Source: Gelidibacter algens
GTDB lineage: Bacteria > Bacteroidota > Bacteroidia > Flavobacteriales > Flavobacteriaceae
DNA: 64,000 nucleotides
NCBI RefSeq assembly: GCF_001678675.1
Contig: NZ_LZRN01000015.1
Coordinates: 1 to 64,000, forward strand
Direction: 5' to 3'
The stretch's first letter is position 1; the number at the start of each line of letters is the position of its first letter. The notes below the pieces were generated by a model. It worked only from the letters and a program-made list of their open reading frames with translations, ran no database searches and was not told the DNA's origin. Shown piece after piece: positions 8,483 through 17,433 of the stretch. Both the position numbers and the translations under genes were made by a program.

Positions 8483-9796
8483 TTATTTTTGTATTGCTTT
8501 ACTAATTTCAGCCTCCAAAATGGATAAGCCTTTTTCTAATTCTCCTTCTGTTATGACTAAAGGCGAAAGAATCCTAATTATATTTTTATGGGTTCCAGCA
8601 CTTAGCACAATCAATCCATTTTCGGCACAGCCTTTTACGATTTCGGAACATATTTCAGAATTGGGCTGTTTATGGTCATCATTTTTTACGAATTCGATGC
8701 CTATCATGGCACCAACACCTCTTACATCACCAATTTCAGCATGTTGCTTCATTAAACCTTTTAACCTGTTCATGATGATATGACCAATTTTGATTGCTTT
8801 TTCATTTAAATTGATCTCCTTCATATATTTAATGGTCGCCGATGCAGCGACGCAACAGATAGGGCTGCCAATATAGGTGCCTCCAATAGAGCCTATAGCT
8901 GCGGCATCCATAACTTCAGCTCTACCAAGTACAGCAGCAATGGGAAGGCCAGACCCCAATGATTTCGCATAGGTACTGATATCTGGTTGTACCCCATAAT
9001 GTTGCCAACTGGCCCAATGGCCCGTTCTACAGAACCCGCTTTGGACTTCATCCATAATAAGCATAATGCCGTGTTCATCACAAAATGCCCTTAGTCCTTC
9101 CAAATATTTTTGAGGAATGGGATTAAAACCACCTTCACCTTGGATAGGTTCTATAATAACTGCGGCAACGTTTTTGACGTCCACAAGATTGAGTGCACTT
9201 TCATGGAGCCTTTTAAGTTCGTCTTCCACAAACTCTTCCATGGTTCTTGTGCCATGGTATCTATAAAAATTTGGAAAGGGAAGTCTATAGACCTCGGGTG
9301 CGAAAGGGCCGCAATCATATTTATAACTTATTTTGCTCGTGAGTGTCATGGCCATCATCGTTCGACCATGATATGCATCAGTATAGCAAAGAATTGCCGG
9401 TCTGTTAGTCGCTTGACGTGCGATTTTAATAGCATTCTCTACCGCTTCTGCACCTGTACTGACCAGCATAACCTTCGTTTCTTCACCATGTGGTAAGATT
9501 TCTGCGAGTTCTTCACATAAGGCGATGTATGGTTCATAAGTGACCACATTAAAGCTTGTATGAAGATATTTTCCTGCTTGCTCACGGATGGCCGCTACAA
9601 CAGGTTCAGGACAGTGCCCGGCGTTGACAACGCCTATTCCTCCTGCAAAATCGATGAGTTCGTGGCCATCTGCATCTGTTATAATAGCACCTTTGGCGTC
9701 TTTAACTGTAGCAGTATTAAACACGCCGACACCATTTGCAACGATCTTTTTTCTTCTTTCAAAAAGATCCTGCGATTCAGTCAATTTTTTTATCAT
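8483..9796 (-). CDS. Class III PLP aminotransferase (GabT/ornithine-aminotransferase-like)
   Basis: The protein is about 437 residues when read from ATG at 9796 (MIKKLTESQDLFERRKKIV). An upstream in-frame ATG at 9877 would add 27 residues that do not resemble the family, so the internal start is preferred. Class III features are present: DAKGAIITDADGHELIDFAGGIG, the PLP phosphate-binding VSTGAEAVENA, LIMDEVQSGFCRTG with the Asp that contacts the cofactor, and STYAKSLGSGLP with the Schiff-base Lys. Such enzymes move the terminal amino group of GABA, ornithine, putrescine or acetylornithine to a keto acid. It is the first gene of the five-gene minus-strand operon and is followed at 3 bp by the nitrilase gene. 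Confidence 0.85.
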   Translation of the reverse strand: MIKKLTESQDLFERRKKIVANGVGVFNTATVKDAKGAIITDADGHELIDFAGGIGVVNAGHCPEPVVAAIREQAGKYLHTSFNVVTYEPYIALCEELAEILPHGEETKVMLVSTGAEAVENAIKIARQATNRPAILCYTDAYHGRTMMAMTLTSKISYKYDCGPFAPEVYRLPFPNFYRYHGTRTMEEFVEDELKRLHESALNLVDVKNVAAVIIEPIQGEGGFNPIPQKYLEGLRAFCDEHGIMLIMDEVQSGFCRTGHWASWQHYGVQPDISTYAKSLGSGLPIAAVLGRAEVMDAAAIGSIGGTYIGSPICCVAASATIKYMKEINLNEKAIKIGHIIMNRLKGLMKQHAEIGDVRGVGAMIGIEFVKNDDHKQPNSEICSEIVKGCAENGLIVLSAGTHKNIIRILSPLVITEGELEKGLSILEAEISKAIQK

Positions 9797-10367
9797 ATTT
9801 ATGTATCTGTCCTTATAATATAAGATAAATTGAGGGTTTTCGCTATTATTTTTGAATTTAAATAGCTGATTTAACATAATCTGTTAATTTTTTTTTAAAA
9901 AAGCAGTTTATGTAAAAATCCGTTCAGCTTAGTGGTTGATTTGTCTTTTTTGAGTGGAATCTGTACAATAACACGCAGTATTGCTAACTATTTCTTGAAA
10001 TTGAAACTATAGGCTTTGTGAAATTGTTTGGGGGGTGCTGCATGGCGAGAGAACATTTGCGAAGAAAGTTGGAAACAACCAGGCTTCCTGTTTTGATGGA
10101 CCGTTACCTCTGGGGTACCATCGCCATTTTTACACATAAGTGTTTAGAATTTGTAGTCAATATCAGGACGAGTCACTGAGCGCCATTCCTTTCGGAAATT
10201 AGAAAAGGAACGGAGATATCTGTTGCCTTTTCATAAAGCACGAAATAGTTTCAATTGGTGTAAAGAGCGATTGAGAAGTTGGACTGTGAACCCTATAACA
10301 ATTTAATGATAGGCAGAGGTGAACTCCTTCAGTTGATGGTGAAAACTTCAATCAATTAATCAAATCT
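9797..10367. other. Intergenic region, operon promoter side
   Basis: No gene is supported here. The left part must hold the promoter of the aminotransferase operon. The remainder has scattered stops in all frames and may be decayed accessory DNA at the border of the region that follows. Confidence 0.4.
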
Positions 10368-10943
10368 TTAGTTCATTCTATTTTTTAAAGTTTCTAAATA
10401 GCCTTGGGTTTGATTTCTATCTTCCAAGCGTTCAACATGGTTGATAAATTCTGAGACCTTGTCTCGATTTTGCTCAAGCAATTCTACTTTCATCCTGTTC
10501 AAGACTACAATTGCATTAATAATGCCGCTCATGTTATAACTTTCTTGTCCAAACCTATCTTTAGAATAATCAAGTAAATAAGGAATTAATGTCTCATCTT
10601 CTGTCCATTTTGTTGTAAGTGTTTCTGTAGATGAAAGCCGTTGACTTTTGATGGGAGAAAAGATATTTTGTACCAATCCTTCAAGTTCCAGATTTTTTGT
10701 TCGATTTATGGTTTCACTTTTTAAAGCAATAGAATCTGGGACGTATGAGCTAATCTCTTTAAGGGCATCAAAGAGTTTGGTGTTGGTATCATCAAGTTTT
10801 AATTTAGAATGTTCCAGTTCTTTATTCAGGATGTCCAATTGCGTAGCATATTGTTTCTGCCTTACATAGAAGAATGCGGTTAAAACCATGGCAAACAAGC
10901 AGATTGTTAATGAGACTATTACCAATATTTTTGCTTTTTTCAT
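10368..10943 (-). CDS. Membrane-anchored coiled-coil protein of unknown function
   Basis: This 191-residue protein has an N-terminal transmembrane helix (residues about 5-27, VIVSLTICLFAMVLTAFFYV), then a heptad-rich coiled coil (28-65, EHSKLKLDDTNTKLFDALKE) and a helical C-terminal domain ending in VERLEDRNQTQGYLETLKN. No domain is recognised. It is the last gene of a tight minus-strand group: TIR protein, 46-residue membrane protein, then this gene, separated by only 10 and 3 bp. This suggests the three products act together, perhaps at the inner membrane. The C-terminal region could sense or bind a ligand, but no motif shows it. Confidence 0.7.
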   Translation of the reverse strand: MKKAKILVIVSLTICLFAMVLTAFFYVRQKQYATQLDILNKELEHSKLKLDDTNTKLFDALKEISSYVPDSIALKSETINRTKNLELEGLVQNIFSPIKSQRLSSTETLTTKWTEDETLIPYLLDYSKDRFGQESYNMSGIINAIVVLNRMKVELLEQNRDKVSEFINHVERLEDRNQTQGYLETLKNRMN

Positions 10944-10946
10944 TTG

Positions 10947-11087
10947 TTAATTATTTGGATTATTTAATTCTTTTCGTAGGTATTTCAATTCGATAAAATG
11001 CCAAATGAAATACGCAGCCATACTAACTGTGGTAAAAGAAAAAGAAATTATTATAACGGGGAGTCTATCTTCAATTGTACCTGACAT
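10947..11087 (-). CDS. Small single-span membrane protein (46 residues)
   Basis: This short ORF reads MSGTIEDRLPVIIISFSFTT and continues VSMAAYFIWHFIELKYLRKELNNPNN. It has one membrane helix (about 10-32) followed by a basic, amphipathic tail (LKYLRKE), so an N-out/C-in topology is likely. It begins 10 bp after the TIR gene stop and ends 3 bp before the coiled-coil gene start, exactly filling the gap between two cotranscribed genes. This spacing and the clean hydrophobic pattern are the main evidence that it is real. It has no recognised family. Confidence 0.65.
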   Translation of the reverse strand: MSGTIEDRLPVIIISFSFTTVSMAAYFIWHFIELKYLRKELNNPNN

Positions 11088-11097
11088 AAAAAAGAAG

Positions 11098-11706
11098 CTA
11101 TAAAAACAACCCTATTCCTGAGACTATTAAAAAGGTAATTAATAGAAGTTTGAATAAATGATCTAGTGATAGGGGTGAGTTCTCATTGTTAGCCTTACGT
11201 TCCCATTTGGACACTGCTTTTTTATAGTCATATATTTTAGTGAGATGAGAGTCGTCAGAAATATCGCCTTTAATAGATCTCATCAACTCAATACTCACAG
11301 TGTAGTAAGCTTTGTTTTTATCGGCCCATTCACTTATTGGTTTTAGTCTACCTTCATAACTGGGAACTGCTTGGAAACTATTCAATTTAGTTTGTTGCCA
11401 CATGCAATTATTCAATATGATGGGGAATATTTGAACGGTATTTTCGTGGTGCTTTTTTAGCGTTTCTTCAACTTCAAAGGTATTGATATAATCAGATGCT
11501 AAGAACTCAGATGATACCAGGAACACCACAATATCGGCATCGTCCAATTTCTTTTTGATTACCTGATCCCAATCTTCCCCTGCAATTAATTTTTTATCGC
11601 TCCAGTCACTAATTAACCCTTGCCTTTTTAAAACAGTTAAGTGTTTAATCAATTCCTCTCTGTCATTGAGGTTATCATGGGCGTAGGAAATGAATACTTC
11701 TTTCAT
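11098..11706 (-). CDS. TIR-domain protein with C-terminal membrane anchor
   Basis: Residues 1-145 form a bacterial TIR domain: EVFISYAHDN (strand A), a GEDWDQVIKKKLDDADIVVFLVSSEFLASDYI core, and a Glu (likely Glu78 in NTFEVEETL) at the position of the catalytic glutamate of NAD-cleaving TIR enzymes. Residues 186-202 are a hydrophobic C-terminal helix ending the protein, so it is probably tail-anchored with TIR in the cytoplasm. Bacterial TIR proteins commonly act as NADase or cyclic-ADP-ribose-forming effectors or signal producers in phage defence. The two genes that follow at 10 and 3 bp encode membrane proteins. A membrane-associated defence or stress module is plausible but unproven. Toxicity and ligand are unknown. 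Confidence 0.85.
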   Translation of the reverse strand: MKEVFISYAHDNLNDREELIKHLTVLKRQGLISDWSDKKLIAGEDWDQVIKKKLDDADIVVFLVSSEFLASDYINTFEVEETLKKHHENTVQIFPIILNNCMWQQTKLNSFQAVPSYEGRLKPISEWADKNKAYYTVSIELMRSIKGDISDDSHLTKIYDYKKAVSKWERKANNENSPLSLDHLFKLLLITFLIVSGIGLFL

Positions 11707-11790
11707 CTTATGGCTATTAATTCCGAGAAATGTTTAATAATATTAGGTTTTCATTTAATCCGTTTCAGGTTTTGAAATGAAATATAGTGC

Positions 11791-12570
11791 TCATAGGACT
11801 ATTTGTGTATTGACCCCATCTGCTCTCAATTTAGAAATGATACTGCTTACGCGTTTCGTTTCAAACTTTTGAATAAGCCTGAGAAAAAACCGAACCGTTC
11901 GTGTTCTAGGCGTTTTGATGCATTCGCCAAGTTTAAGAACCAGTTGGTCTATGCTATTTATGGCTGGTCTGCTCTGGTTTGCTTCTAATGACCAGAGTAG
12001 GTTTGCAGCATTCCACGATTGTTGACGCGCTTTACGCATGCTGAAATCAATAATCTTTTCATCTTTGTTTTCCCCAAGTACGTCTAAAATAAACATTAAG
12101 GGCGAGACTCGACTGAGGCGGTCCTGCAATTCATTGGTAATTTGAAGGAGAATGTCGTTTACTTTATTAAAGTCGTCCTCGATATCAAGAATCTTCCTCC
12201 CAGACATGATGTTTGCTGTGGCCACAGCAAGGTCGAGATTGATGTGTACGTTCATCCCTAGCATGATATGTTGCACAATGGTCAAGGGCTCATCCACTTG
12301 TTTAAAGGCAAAAGCCCAGGAAGCACTGACGTTTTGGTTACTTTTATGAGCCTTGTAAGCATCCAAATATAAGTTGGCAAATGCGACATCCAATAGTTCT
12401 AAGTTCTGGTTATCCTTAAAATGACCAAGAGCAATCTCGGCAGCAATCTCGGCAGTGGTACGTCTGTAGATATAGGCAAACAAGCCCATCCTGCTGTTGG
12501 TCGCGATGCTCTCATTGATAATAACATCAAGCTCCTCAATAACGTTTTTTATGGTTTTAGCACGTGGCAT
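11791..12570 (-). CDS. DUF5995 family protein
   Basis: This cytoplasmic, all-helical protein of 259 residues has no signal peptide. The sequence matches the DUF5995 pattern: an N-terminal helix with IYRRTTAEIA, a central VQHIMLGMNVHINLDLAVA (conserved His, Asn, His, Asn, Asp residues) and DDFNKVNDILLQI. The conserved histidine-rich helix suggests a buried metal or cofactor site, but no activity is known to me. It stands alone, with gaps of 84 bp to the TIR gene and 281 bp on the other side. Confidence 0.75.
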   Translation of the reverse strand: MPRAKTIKNVIEELDVIINESIATNSRMGLFAYIYRRTTAEIAAEIALGHFKDNQNLELLDVAFANLYLDAYKAHKSNQNVSASWAFAFKQVDEPLTIVQHIMLGMNVHINLDLAVATANIMSGRKILDIEDDFNKVNDILLQITNELQDRLSRVSPLMFILDVLGENKDEKIIDFSMRKARQQSWNAANLLWSLEANQSRPAINSIDQLVLKLGECIKTPRTRTVRFFLRLIQKFETKRVSSIISKLRADGVNTQIVL

Positions 12571-12851
12571 AGTTTAATGTCATAACGTTTAAGTGTCCCT
12601 GGTGGTCCCGCAGACGGATGAACTGTTTCGCTTGACTATCGGCAAGCAGATCCCTTCGTTGTTGCCATTAAAAATACGAAAATTTGGATCCCAAACGCTA
12701 TCTGATACTTATTAAGATGTTGATGGTCATGCTTTTGGGGAGAAATAGCAAGCAGGTCACCACTACCGATCCTAATGGAAAGCGTTCGAGAACCTTCAGA
12801 TTTTAAAATTTTATGCGGATGTGAAACGGCTTTGACACTTACAAGACGTTT

Positions 12852-13444
12852 TTAATTGCAATCTTCATTATAATAGTTCACTACAGATTGTATGCCGTAG
12901 CGATCAAAATACTTTGAATTAATTTTGTCAATTAAATCATTGCAATCCTTGAAATAGTCGTTGGCCATTTTTTTAAACCTGTTCGAATAGGTATTGCAAG
13001 CGCGCAGGTTGATGACGGTATCACTACCCCCTCTTGAGATATAATACAGTGTACTTGAGGAGCCCGCAAATCCATACCCACCGCCGGCGGCCATATTTGG
13101 AACATACATAGTGCTACTTACAAAATCTTGATATAAATTCACTTTTCCTTCGCTCACTCTTTCCAAAAGTTGAACGCACCTAACGCCGCCACAGCCTTCA
13201 ATAACTTTGTATTCATAATGTTGTTTTAGCCATCTATAGACATCGTCAATTTTTTTACGGTCGTGTAGTCATAAAATTCTTTATCAGCATCTTTTAATGT
13301 TCTAAATAATATACGCTCATCTAGTTTGATTCTGCCAAACCCCTTCAAAACACTTCCGTCATGTAACGTTAGCTCCATTTTATTCTGAGCAATACTATTT
13401 GAAATTATAAAAAGAAAGACAGCTAATAGAAATTTTGTGGTCAT
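12852..13444 (-). pseudogene. Secreted protein gene with a homopolymer frameshift
   Basis: ATG at 13444 starts MTTKFLLAVFLFIISNSIAQ, a clear signal peptide with cleavage after Ala19 or Gln20, then MELTLHDGSVLKGFGRIKL. That frame stops at 13226. The +1 frame continues without a break as DDVYRWLKQHYEYKVIEGC, through a Gly-rich YGFAGSSSTLYYISRGGSD, to the stop at 12852. Adding one A in the A7 run (plus-strand T7 at 13250-13256) joins both parts into a secreted protein of about 197 residues. The C-terminal half has paired cysteines. The family is not recognised. Either the gene is truly broken or the run length is miscalled. Confidence 0.65.
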
Positions 13445-13831
13445 CGTATGTTATATAATAAAGTGGGGTTAGTTTTAATTGGCAAGTGCACACGCCAATT
13501 GACTTTGGTTTTTGTGTGTGTAGGTTGAATAAATGGTTCTGGTTCAGAGGAAGTAATGTGTTGAAGGTGATAGCAGAAGGGGAAGGGTATTAATTTGTTG
13601 TCATCTTAACCAGTTATTTTAAATTATTTGTAAGGCTTATGCACAATGCATTTTATCAAGTTTAGATGCCAAATTTAGCACATACAAATGAAATAGACAT
13701 GACATACCGTACCTGAAATTGGTGACCTTGGATTTATGGGTTGAGGTTTTATTGGGATACTGGACTTATAATGAGCGAGGGCTAACGGAGTCGTACTGAC
13801 CACAAGAATGCTTAGTTAGTGTAAGCCATTT
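13445..13831. other. Intergenic region with a short inverted repeat
   Basis: The only structure I see is AATTGGC (13477-13483) facing GCCAATT (13494-13500), a 7-bp stem with a 10-base loop 33 bp upstream of the secreted-protein gene. No coding region is supported in the rest. Confidence 0.4.
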
Positions 13832-14449
13832 TTATTCAAATTCCATTTCAAATAGCAAATAATGTTTTATTCCAAATTTCTCTCCCCATTTTTCAATGTC
13901 CTTTCCACTAGTTCCAACTTCGCACCAAGATTTTGAGCCATCTTCTCTTTCATAAGGTAGAATATATGCTAACAAATAGAACTCTTTATTATATCCTATT
14001 TCCATTTTGCTTTCCTCCGCAATATTTCGCAAGCTGTATTCATCAGTATCTATGGCGTCATATTCTTTGGTTATTGAAAAACGCGGAAATTTAAAAGTCA
14101 TTCTTAATTTGTTCTTGTGCGTCAATTTAGAAATAATCTTCAAATTTAAAACCGTATCATTTACTTTTTCAAATTGCTCTATTCCGATAGTTTTGCTGTT
14201 AAATACTGTCGTATCTCGAACTATTTTTCCATCCCAGATCTCTTTTACAGTCAAATGTTAACTTCTATCCTTTAATTCTTTCCCGACGAATTTTAATTTT
14301 AAATATTCGATTCCTTCGAATTGTAAAATGTCTCGAATTTCTGAATTTTCAGAAGAATAGTCAGAGATCATTTTTAATCCGTTAGCAGATTCTTGCCCAA
14401 ACGATACGTTTGTTAAAAGCAGACCTAGTAAAATCAGAATGTTTTTCAT
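13832..14449 (-). pseudogene. Secreted protein gene interrupted by an in-frame TAA
   Basis: ATG at 14449 begins MKNILILLGLLLTNVSFGQE, a signal peptide. After KELKDRS a TAA stop (14258-14260) ends the frame. The same frame continues at once with HLTVKEIWDGKIVRDTTVF and runs to 13832, ending in KHYLLFEMEFE. The two parts together make one protein of about 205 residues. A single change of TAA to a Tyr codon (TAT or TAC) would restore it. The earlier in-frame ATG at 14506 is not used, because the signal peptide begins at 14449. The family is not recognised. This is a nonsense change, not a homopolymer slip, so it is more likely a real loss or a substitution polymorphism. Confidence 0.6.
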
Positions 14450-14552
14450 TTGGTATTTTTTTGTTGTATTGGTTACAATGGTTACGAGAGTGTGTGCCAG
14501 CAACAAATTCTAAGCCTCTTGAAAGGTATATCAGCACTGTTGCGACATAATC

Positions 14553-14840
14553 TCATCGAATATATATTATATCTTCTTAATATGCAATTGAAGGGCATCT
14601 CATTTGAAATTGATCTTAATTTCAGTAGATAGTTAGATTTATTTATAGCACTCCCAATTGCAACATACAAAATACTGCCTTCTCCGCAACTTTCCTATAC
14701 CTAGAACTACGTAAAATAACCCACCGACCACATCATTTTAGGCATGTTAGAATTTCGTGCCAAAATCCACCCAGAAAATCAAATTTAAACACGCATTGAA
14801 ATCTAAAACGAGCCACTCAAAATTCTGATCAATTTCGGCT
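14553..14840. repeat. Diverged dispersed repeat, copy A
   Basis: This segment begins with TCATCGAATATATATTATAT and shares several blocks, in the same order, with 16169-16430: the AT-rich block, a GCAACTCCCAA-like block, CTTCTCC-N-CAACT-N-N-N-CTATAC, GAACTACG, and a CCA-N-AATCC...AAAATCAAAT...ACACG...TTGAAAT block. The copies are roughly 70 percent alike by eye. It lies upstream of a minus-strand gene, as copy B does. Confidence 0.5.
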
Positions 14841-14969
14841 ATGGTTCTCCGCATTTCATTTTGGTGTGATAATTTATCCGCTCGCAAGTATTGTCTAAGT
14901 TTTATATTCAGACTGCAATTCTATTCGATTTGCTATAGCAAATTGAAATTTAAGGATCTATAATTTTAC

Positions 14970-15360
14970 TCAAAATACGTTATATAGAATTAATCCGCCA
15001 AAAAGAAATGCTAAGGGTGAAATTAATTGAAAGTAAAATGGTTTGAGCATATCCGCACTTTTCATTGAAAATCTGTGATGTAATTTTCTCGGAACAATAT
15101 AAAGTATCAGAGATGTTATGAGCATTATCCATCCAAAAATTTTAAACGCAATAGGAAATTTAGATAATTCCGAGCATACTATCAAAGCTATTGCTGGAAT
15201 CAATCGAAGCGTTATTTCTGCATAATTTATAATATTTGTACTACCGGCTTTCCTTAAGGTGTTCCTCGCTCTTATTGGATTAGTAAGCATAATAAATCCA
15301 ATGAAAATTATAAAAATTACCGAAAAATATCACTACCCATTTTGCAATTAATATTATCAT
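14970..15360 (-). pseudogene. Small multi-span membrane protein, frameshifted near the start
   Basis: The intact part (from 15290) reads MLTNPIRARNTLRKAGSTN, then IINYAEITLRLIPAIALIV, a second helix FKIFGWIMLITSLILYIVP, the basic PRKLHHRFSMKSADMLKP and a last helix ISPLAFLFGGLILYNVF. An upstream ATG at 15360 opens MIILIAKWVVIF, but this is out of frame. Removing one T from the T5 run near 15323-15327 joins it as VIFSVIFIIFIGFIMLTNP, which supplies the missing first helix. The whole would be about 131 residues with four helices. It resembles small uncharacterised flavobacterial membrane proteins. If the shift is real, the downstream ATG at 15290 could still give a 106-residue product. Confidence 0.55.
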
Positions 15361-15584
15361 AATTCAGATCATTTTTTTGAATGTGATTTATTAAATGACA
15401 GGCAGTTTTGGTCAAATGTTGCACGGCATTGATTTGGATGAGCCATTTCGTGTTAAAGGACGAGCCATTAAAAGTACAAAACTCCGCTGTAAAATTCCCA
15501 AGACCCGAGAGAAGCGAACTGGCGAAGCAATTTTTCAGATTGACACAAGCCCAGCAATGGCTTATACACGGCTGTAGTACGTTT
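15361..15584. other. Intergenic stretch, no supported gene
   Basis: Two overlapping short plus-strand ORFs (15395-15577 and 15408-15605) run through this region. Neither has a recognisable domain, signal peptide or neighbour on the same strand. I treat them as chance. Confidence 0.4.
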
Positions 15585-16061
15585 TTATCCGCTGCTTTTC
15601 ACTAATTCCGCACTTTTGTCATTTCGGTTATTCGCAACATAATAAAATCCGATTGAGAGTAAAAAGCATAAAATCCATGCAATAAATTCTGCTGACAATT
15701 GATAATAATCATTATGTTTCCAATCGCTCAAGATTATATGTAAAATTGGTGTGGTCAATGTCAAAACAAAACCTGTCAAAATCAGGCGTAATTTATTTTT
15801 TACGATTAGATTTTTCATTCCGTACACAATAGGATAGTATAAGCACAAACTAATGATCATCGGTATCAAATTATAAAATACTGAAACTGAAATCATATTC
15901 CATAAACTCATATCGGGCACACCAGGAAAATTACTTATCGTTTCGGGAAGATAAGTTTCATTGGTGAGATTGTATTTCATTATCACAAAATATATTATCA
16001 TAAACGACAAGTCTTTAACCGCAATATGGATTGGAAAAAGTCTAAATCCGTTTATTTTCAT
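15585..16061 (-). CDS. Four-helix integral membrane protein, unknown function
   Basis: This 158-residue protein has hydrophobic helices at about 14-28, 58-80 (SVFYNLIPMIISLCLYYPIV), 93-111 (LILTGFVLTLTTPILHIIL) and 127-146 (FIAWILCFLLSIGFYYVA), and a polar C-terminal tail. No family is recognised. It is a single gene in the accessory stretch, preceded by repeat copy B, and its neighbour is another small membrane protein on the same strand. There is no sign of a partner system. Confidence 0.55.
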   Translation of the reverse strand: MKINGFRLFPIHIAVKDLSFMIIYFVIMKYNLTNETYLPETISNFPGVPDMSLWNMISVSVFYNLIPMIISLCLYYPIVYGMKNLIVKNKLRLILTGFVLTLTTPILHIILSDWKHNDYYQLSAEFIAWILCFLLSIGFYYVANNRNDKSAELVKSSG

Positions 16062-16168
16062 TTATTCCCGATGTTTTTTTAAATGCACTACAACTTGTAT
16101 ATACAAGCACCAAACATACCAAATACTATCCCATTTGGAGGGACATGTGTACATTGTGGCGCTCAACT

Positions 16169-16430
16169 TCATCGAATATAAATTATATCTCCCAAACGTC
16201 AAACACAATGTTGCCTAATTTAAATCTGGTTTAATGTTTGTCAGTGCTAAGTCTATCTAAAGGGCTCACACTTGCAACTCCCAAAGTACCACCTTCTCCC
16301 CAACTATGCTATACGTCCAACTACGGATTATTGTGGGACATATTGGAGTTTTCTGCCACAATCCTCAAAAAAAATCAAATATAAAAACACGTTGAAATTC
16401 AATTTGAGTCCACCAAAATTTAACTGAACA
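16169..16430. repeat. Diverged dispersed repeat, copy B
   Basis: This is the second copy of the element at 14553-14840. It starts TCATCGAATATAAATTATAT and carries the same ordered blocks, including CTTCTCCCCAACTATGCTAT and AAAAATCAAATATAAAAACA. Like copy A it begins about 100 bp upstream of a minus-strand accessory gene. A shorter match, CGAATATAAATTTTATATCC, lies at 18380-18400. A 14-bp perfect palindrome CTTGTATATACAAG sits just before it at 16094-16107. Confidence 0.5.
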
Positions 16431-16450
16431 AGCTATTGCAAACAAAATAA

Positions 16451-16468
16451 AAGCCCTTAAAAGGGCTT
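16451..16468 (-). terminator. Hairpin with T-rich flank
   Basis: AAGCCCTT-AA-AAGGGCTT forms an 8-bp stem. Read on the minus strand it is followed by TTTATTTTG, as expected of a Rho-independent terminator. It could end transcription of the DUF2141 gene, whose stop is 276 bp upstream in that sense, or of a lost gene in between. Confidence 0.5.
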
Positions 16469-16744
16469 CATGGATATGGATAGTAAAATTCTCATTGGGT
16501 TTTGGAACGATTACCATTGTTAGCCATAGTAATCTTTTAGGATATTTAAGAAGCGGAAACTTTTTATTAAATAATCAGATTTTTTGTCAGAGCAGTACTT
16601 TCTTTGGGTTTTTTTTGGTTACAGGAGGTGATTACCAAAATACAGTTCCGTTTCTCATTCTAGCAGATTCGGATAGGATTTGGATTTTTTTTTGTTCCTG
16701 CTTTCAAATCATTCCCAACAAAAGGATTGGGTGATTTTAAATTT
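16469..16744. other. Gap with no supported gene
   Basis: A plus-strand ORF at 16495-16734 is Phe/Ile-rich with no recognisable domain, and it faces the DUF2141 gene. Nothing else is visible. Confidence 0.35.
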
Positions 16745-17287
16745 TTAGTAGCTAAGAGCTATAGACAATTGTAGGTTTCCTCCATCATATGTAAATTCGG
16801 CGTCAGAAAAAGAAGGAGCACTCAAGGTTACCTCTGCCCCACTAGAAAAACCATAACCTTCTGTCGGTATCCCCAAGAAATTAGTATCAAGTTCACCGTT
16901 TCGGTTTTTATCATGGATCACGGCAATGGCATATTTTCCCGGTAGAATATCTGAAAATTCAAAACTCGCATCAGTCCCGCTTATTTGTGTTATCATGATC
17001 TTAGGTGCGAATTGAAGGAATTTATTGGGGAAACCTTCACCGGATTCAAAAATCGCGCAGGCGATAACCCCAGTATTATTACTTATATTCTGAATTTTTA
17101 CGTTAATGGCGGGGCATTTTGTTTGAGCAAACCCATTTGACGGCAGCCATAGGAGGCTTATAGCCAGGCAAAAAAGGAGCTGTGAAAATTTTCGGGAAAT
17201 CTGGGAATTTTCAGAATGCTCGGTATTTCGAGAAAAAAACTTGAAAAGCATAGTATTCATCATTATACTGTGATTTTTTATAGACAC
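16745..17287 (-). CDS. DUF2141 domain secreted protein
   Basis: This 180-residue protein has an unusually long N-region before the hydrophobic core (about 36-54, LLFCLAISLLWLPSNGFAQ). The true start may be one of the internal Met codons at residues 9, 10 or 13. After cleavage, about 125 residues match DUF2141: INVKIQNISNNTGVIACAIF, KYAIAVIHDKNRNGELDTNFLGIPTEGYGFS and a closing beta-strand. The DKNRNGELD segment resembles a calcium-binding loop, and the family is predicted to be an extracytoplasmic beta-sandwich. It stands alone, without operon partners. Function is unknown. Confidence 0.75.
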   Translation of the reverse strand: MSIKNHSIMMNTMLFKFFSRNTEHSENSQISRKFSQLLFCLAISLLWLPSNGFAQTKCPAINVKIQNISNNTGVIACAIFESGEGFPNKFLQFAPKIMITQISGTDASFEFSDILPGKYAIAVIHDKNRNGELDTNFLGIPTEGYGFSSGAEVTLSAPSFSDAEFTYDGGNLQLSIALSY

Positions 17288-17433
17288 AGTAATATAAAAA
17301 TTTGGGCGGTAAAATGCAAGTCTGTATGCAAATTTCTTTTGCTCTGGTAGAATCCAAATTTATATCATATCGACTATTTGCATAAATAGCCTCATTAGAA
17401 TTGATTGTCATTGATAAATCAAAATAAAATTTA

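Noticed and set aside
9110-9823. Several long ORFs opposite to the aminotransferase gene
   Set aside because: They are frame shadows of a well-conserved enzyme and have no features of their own.
15395-15605. Two overlapping plus-strand ORFs
   Set aside because: No recognisable features, opposite strand to all neighbours, mutually exclusive frames.
16495-16734. Plus-strand ORF of 79 residues
   Set aside because: Phe/Ile/Ser-rich, no domain, isolated on the strand.
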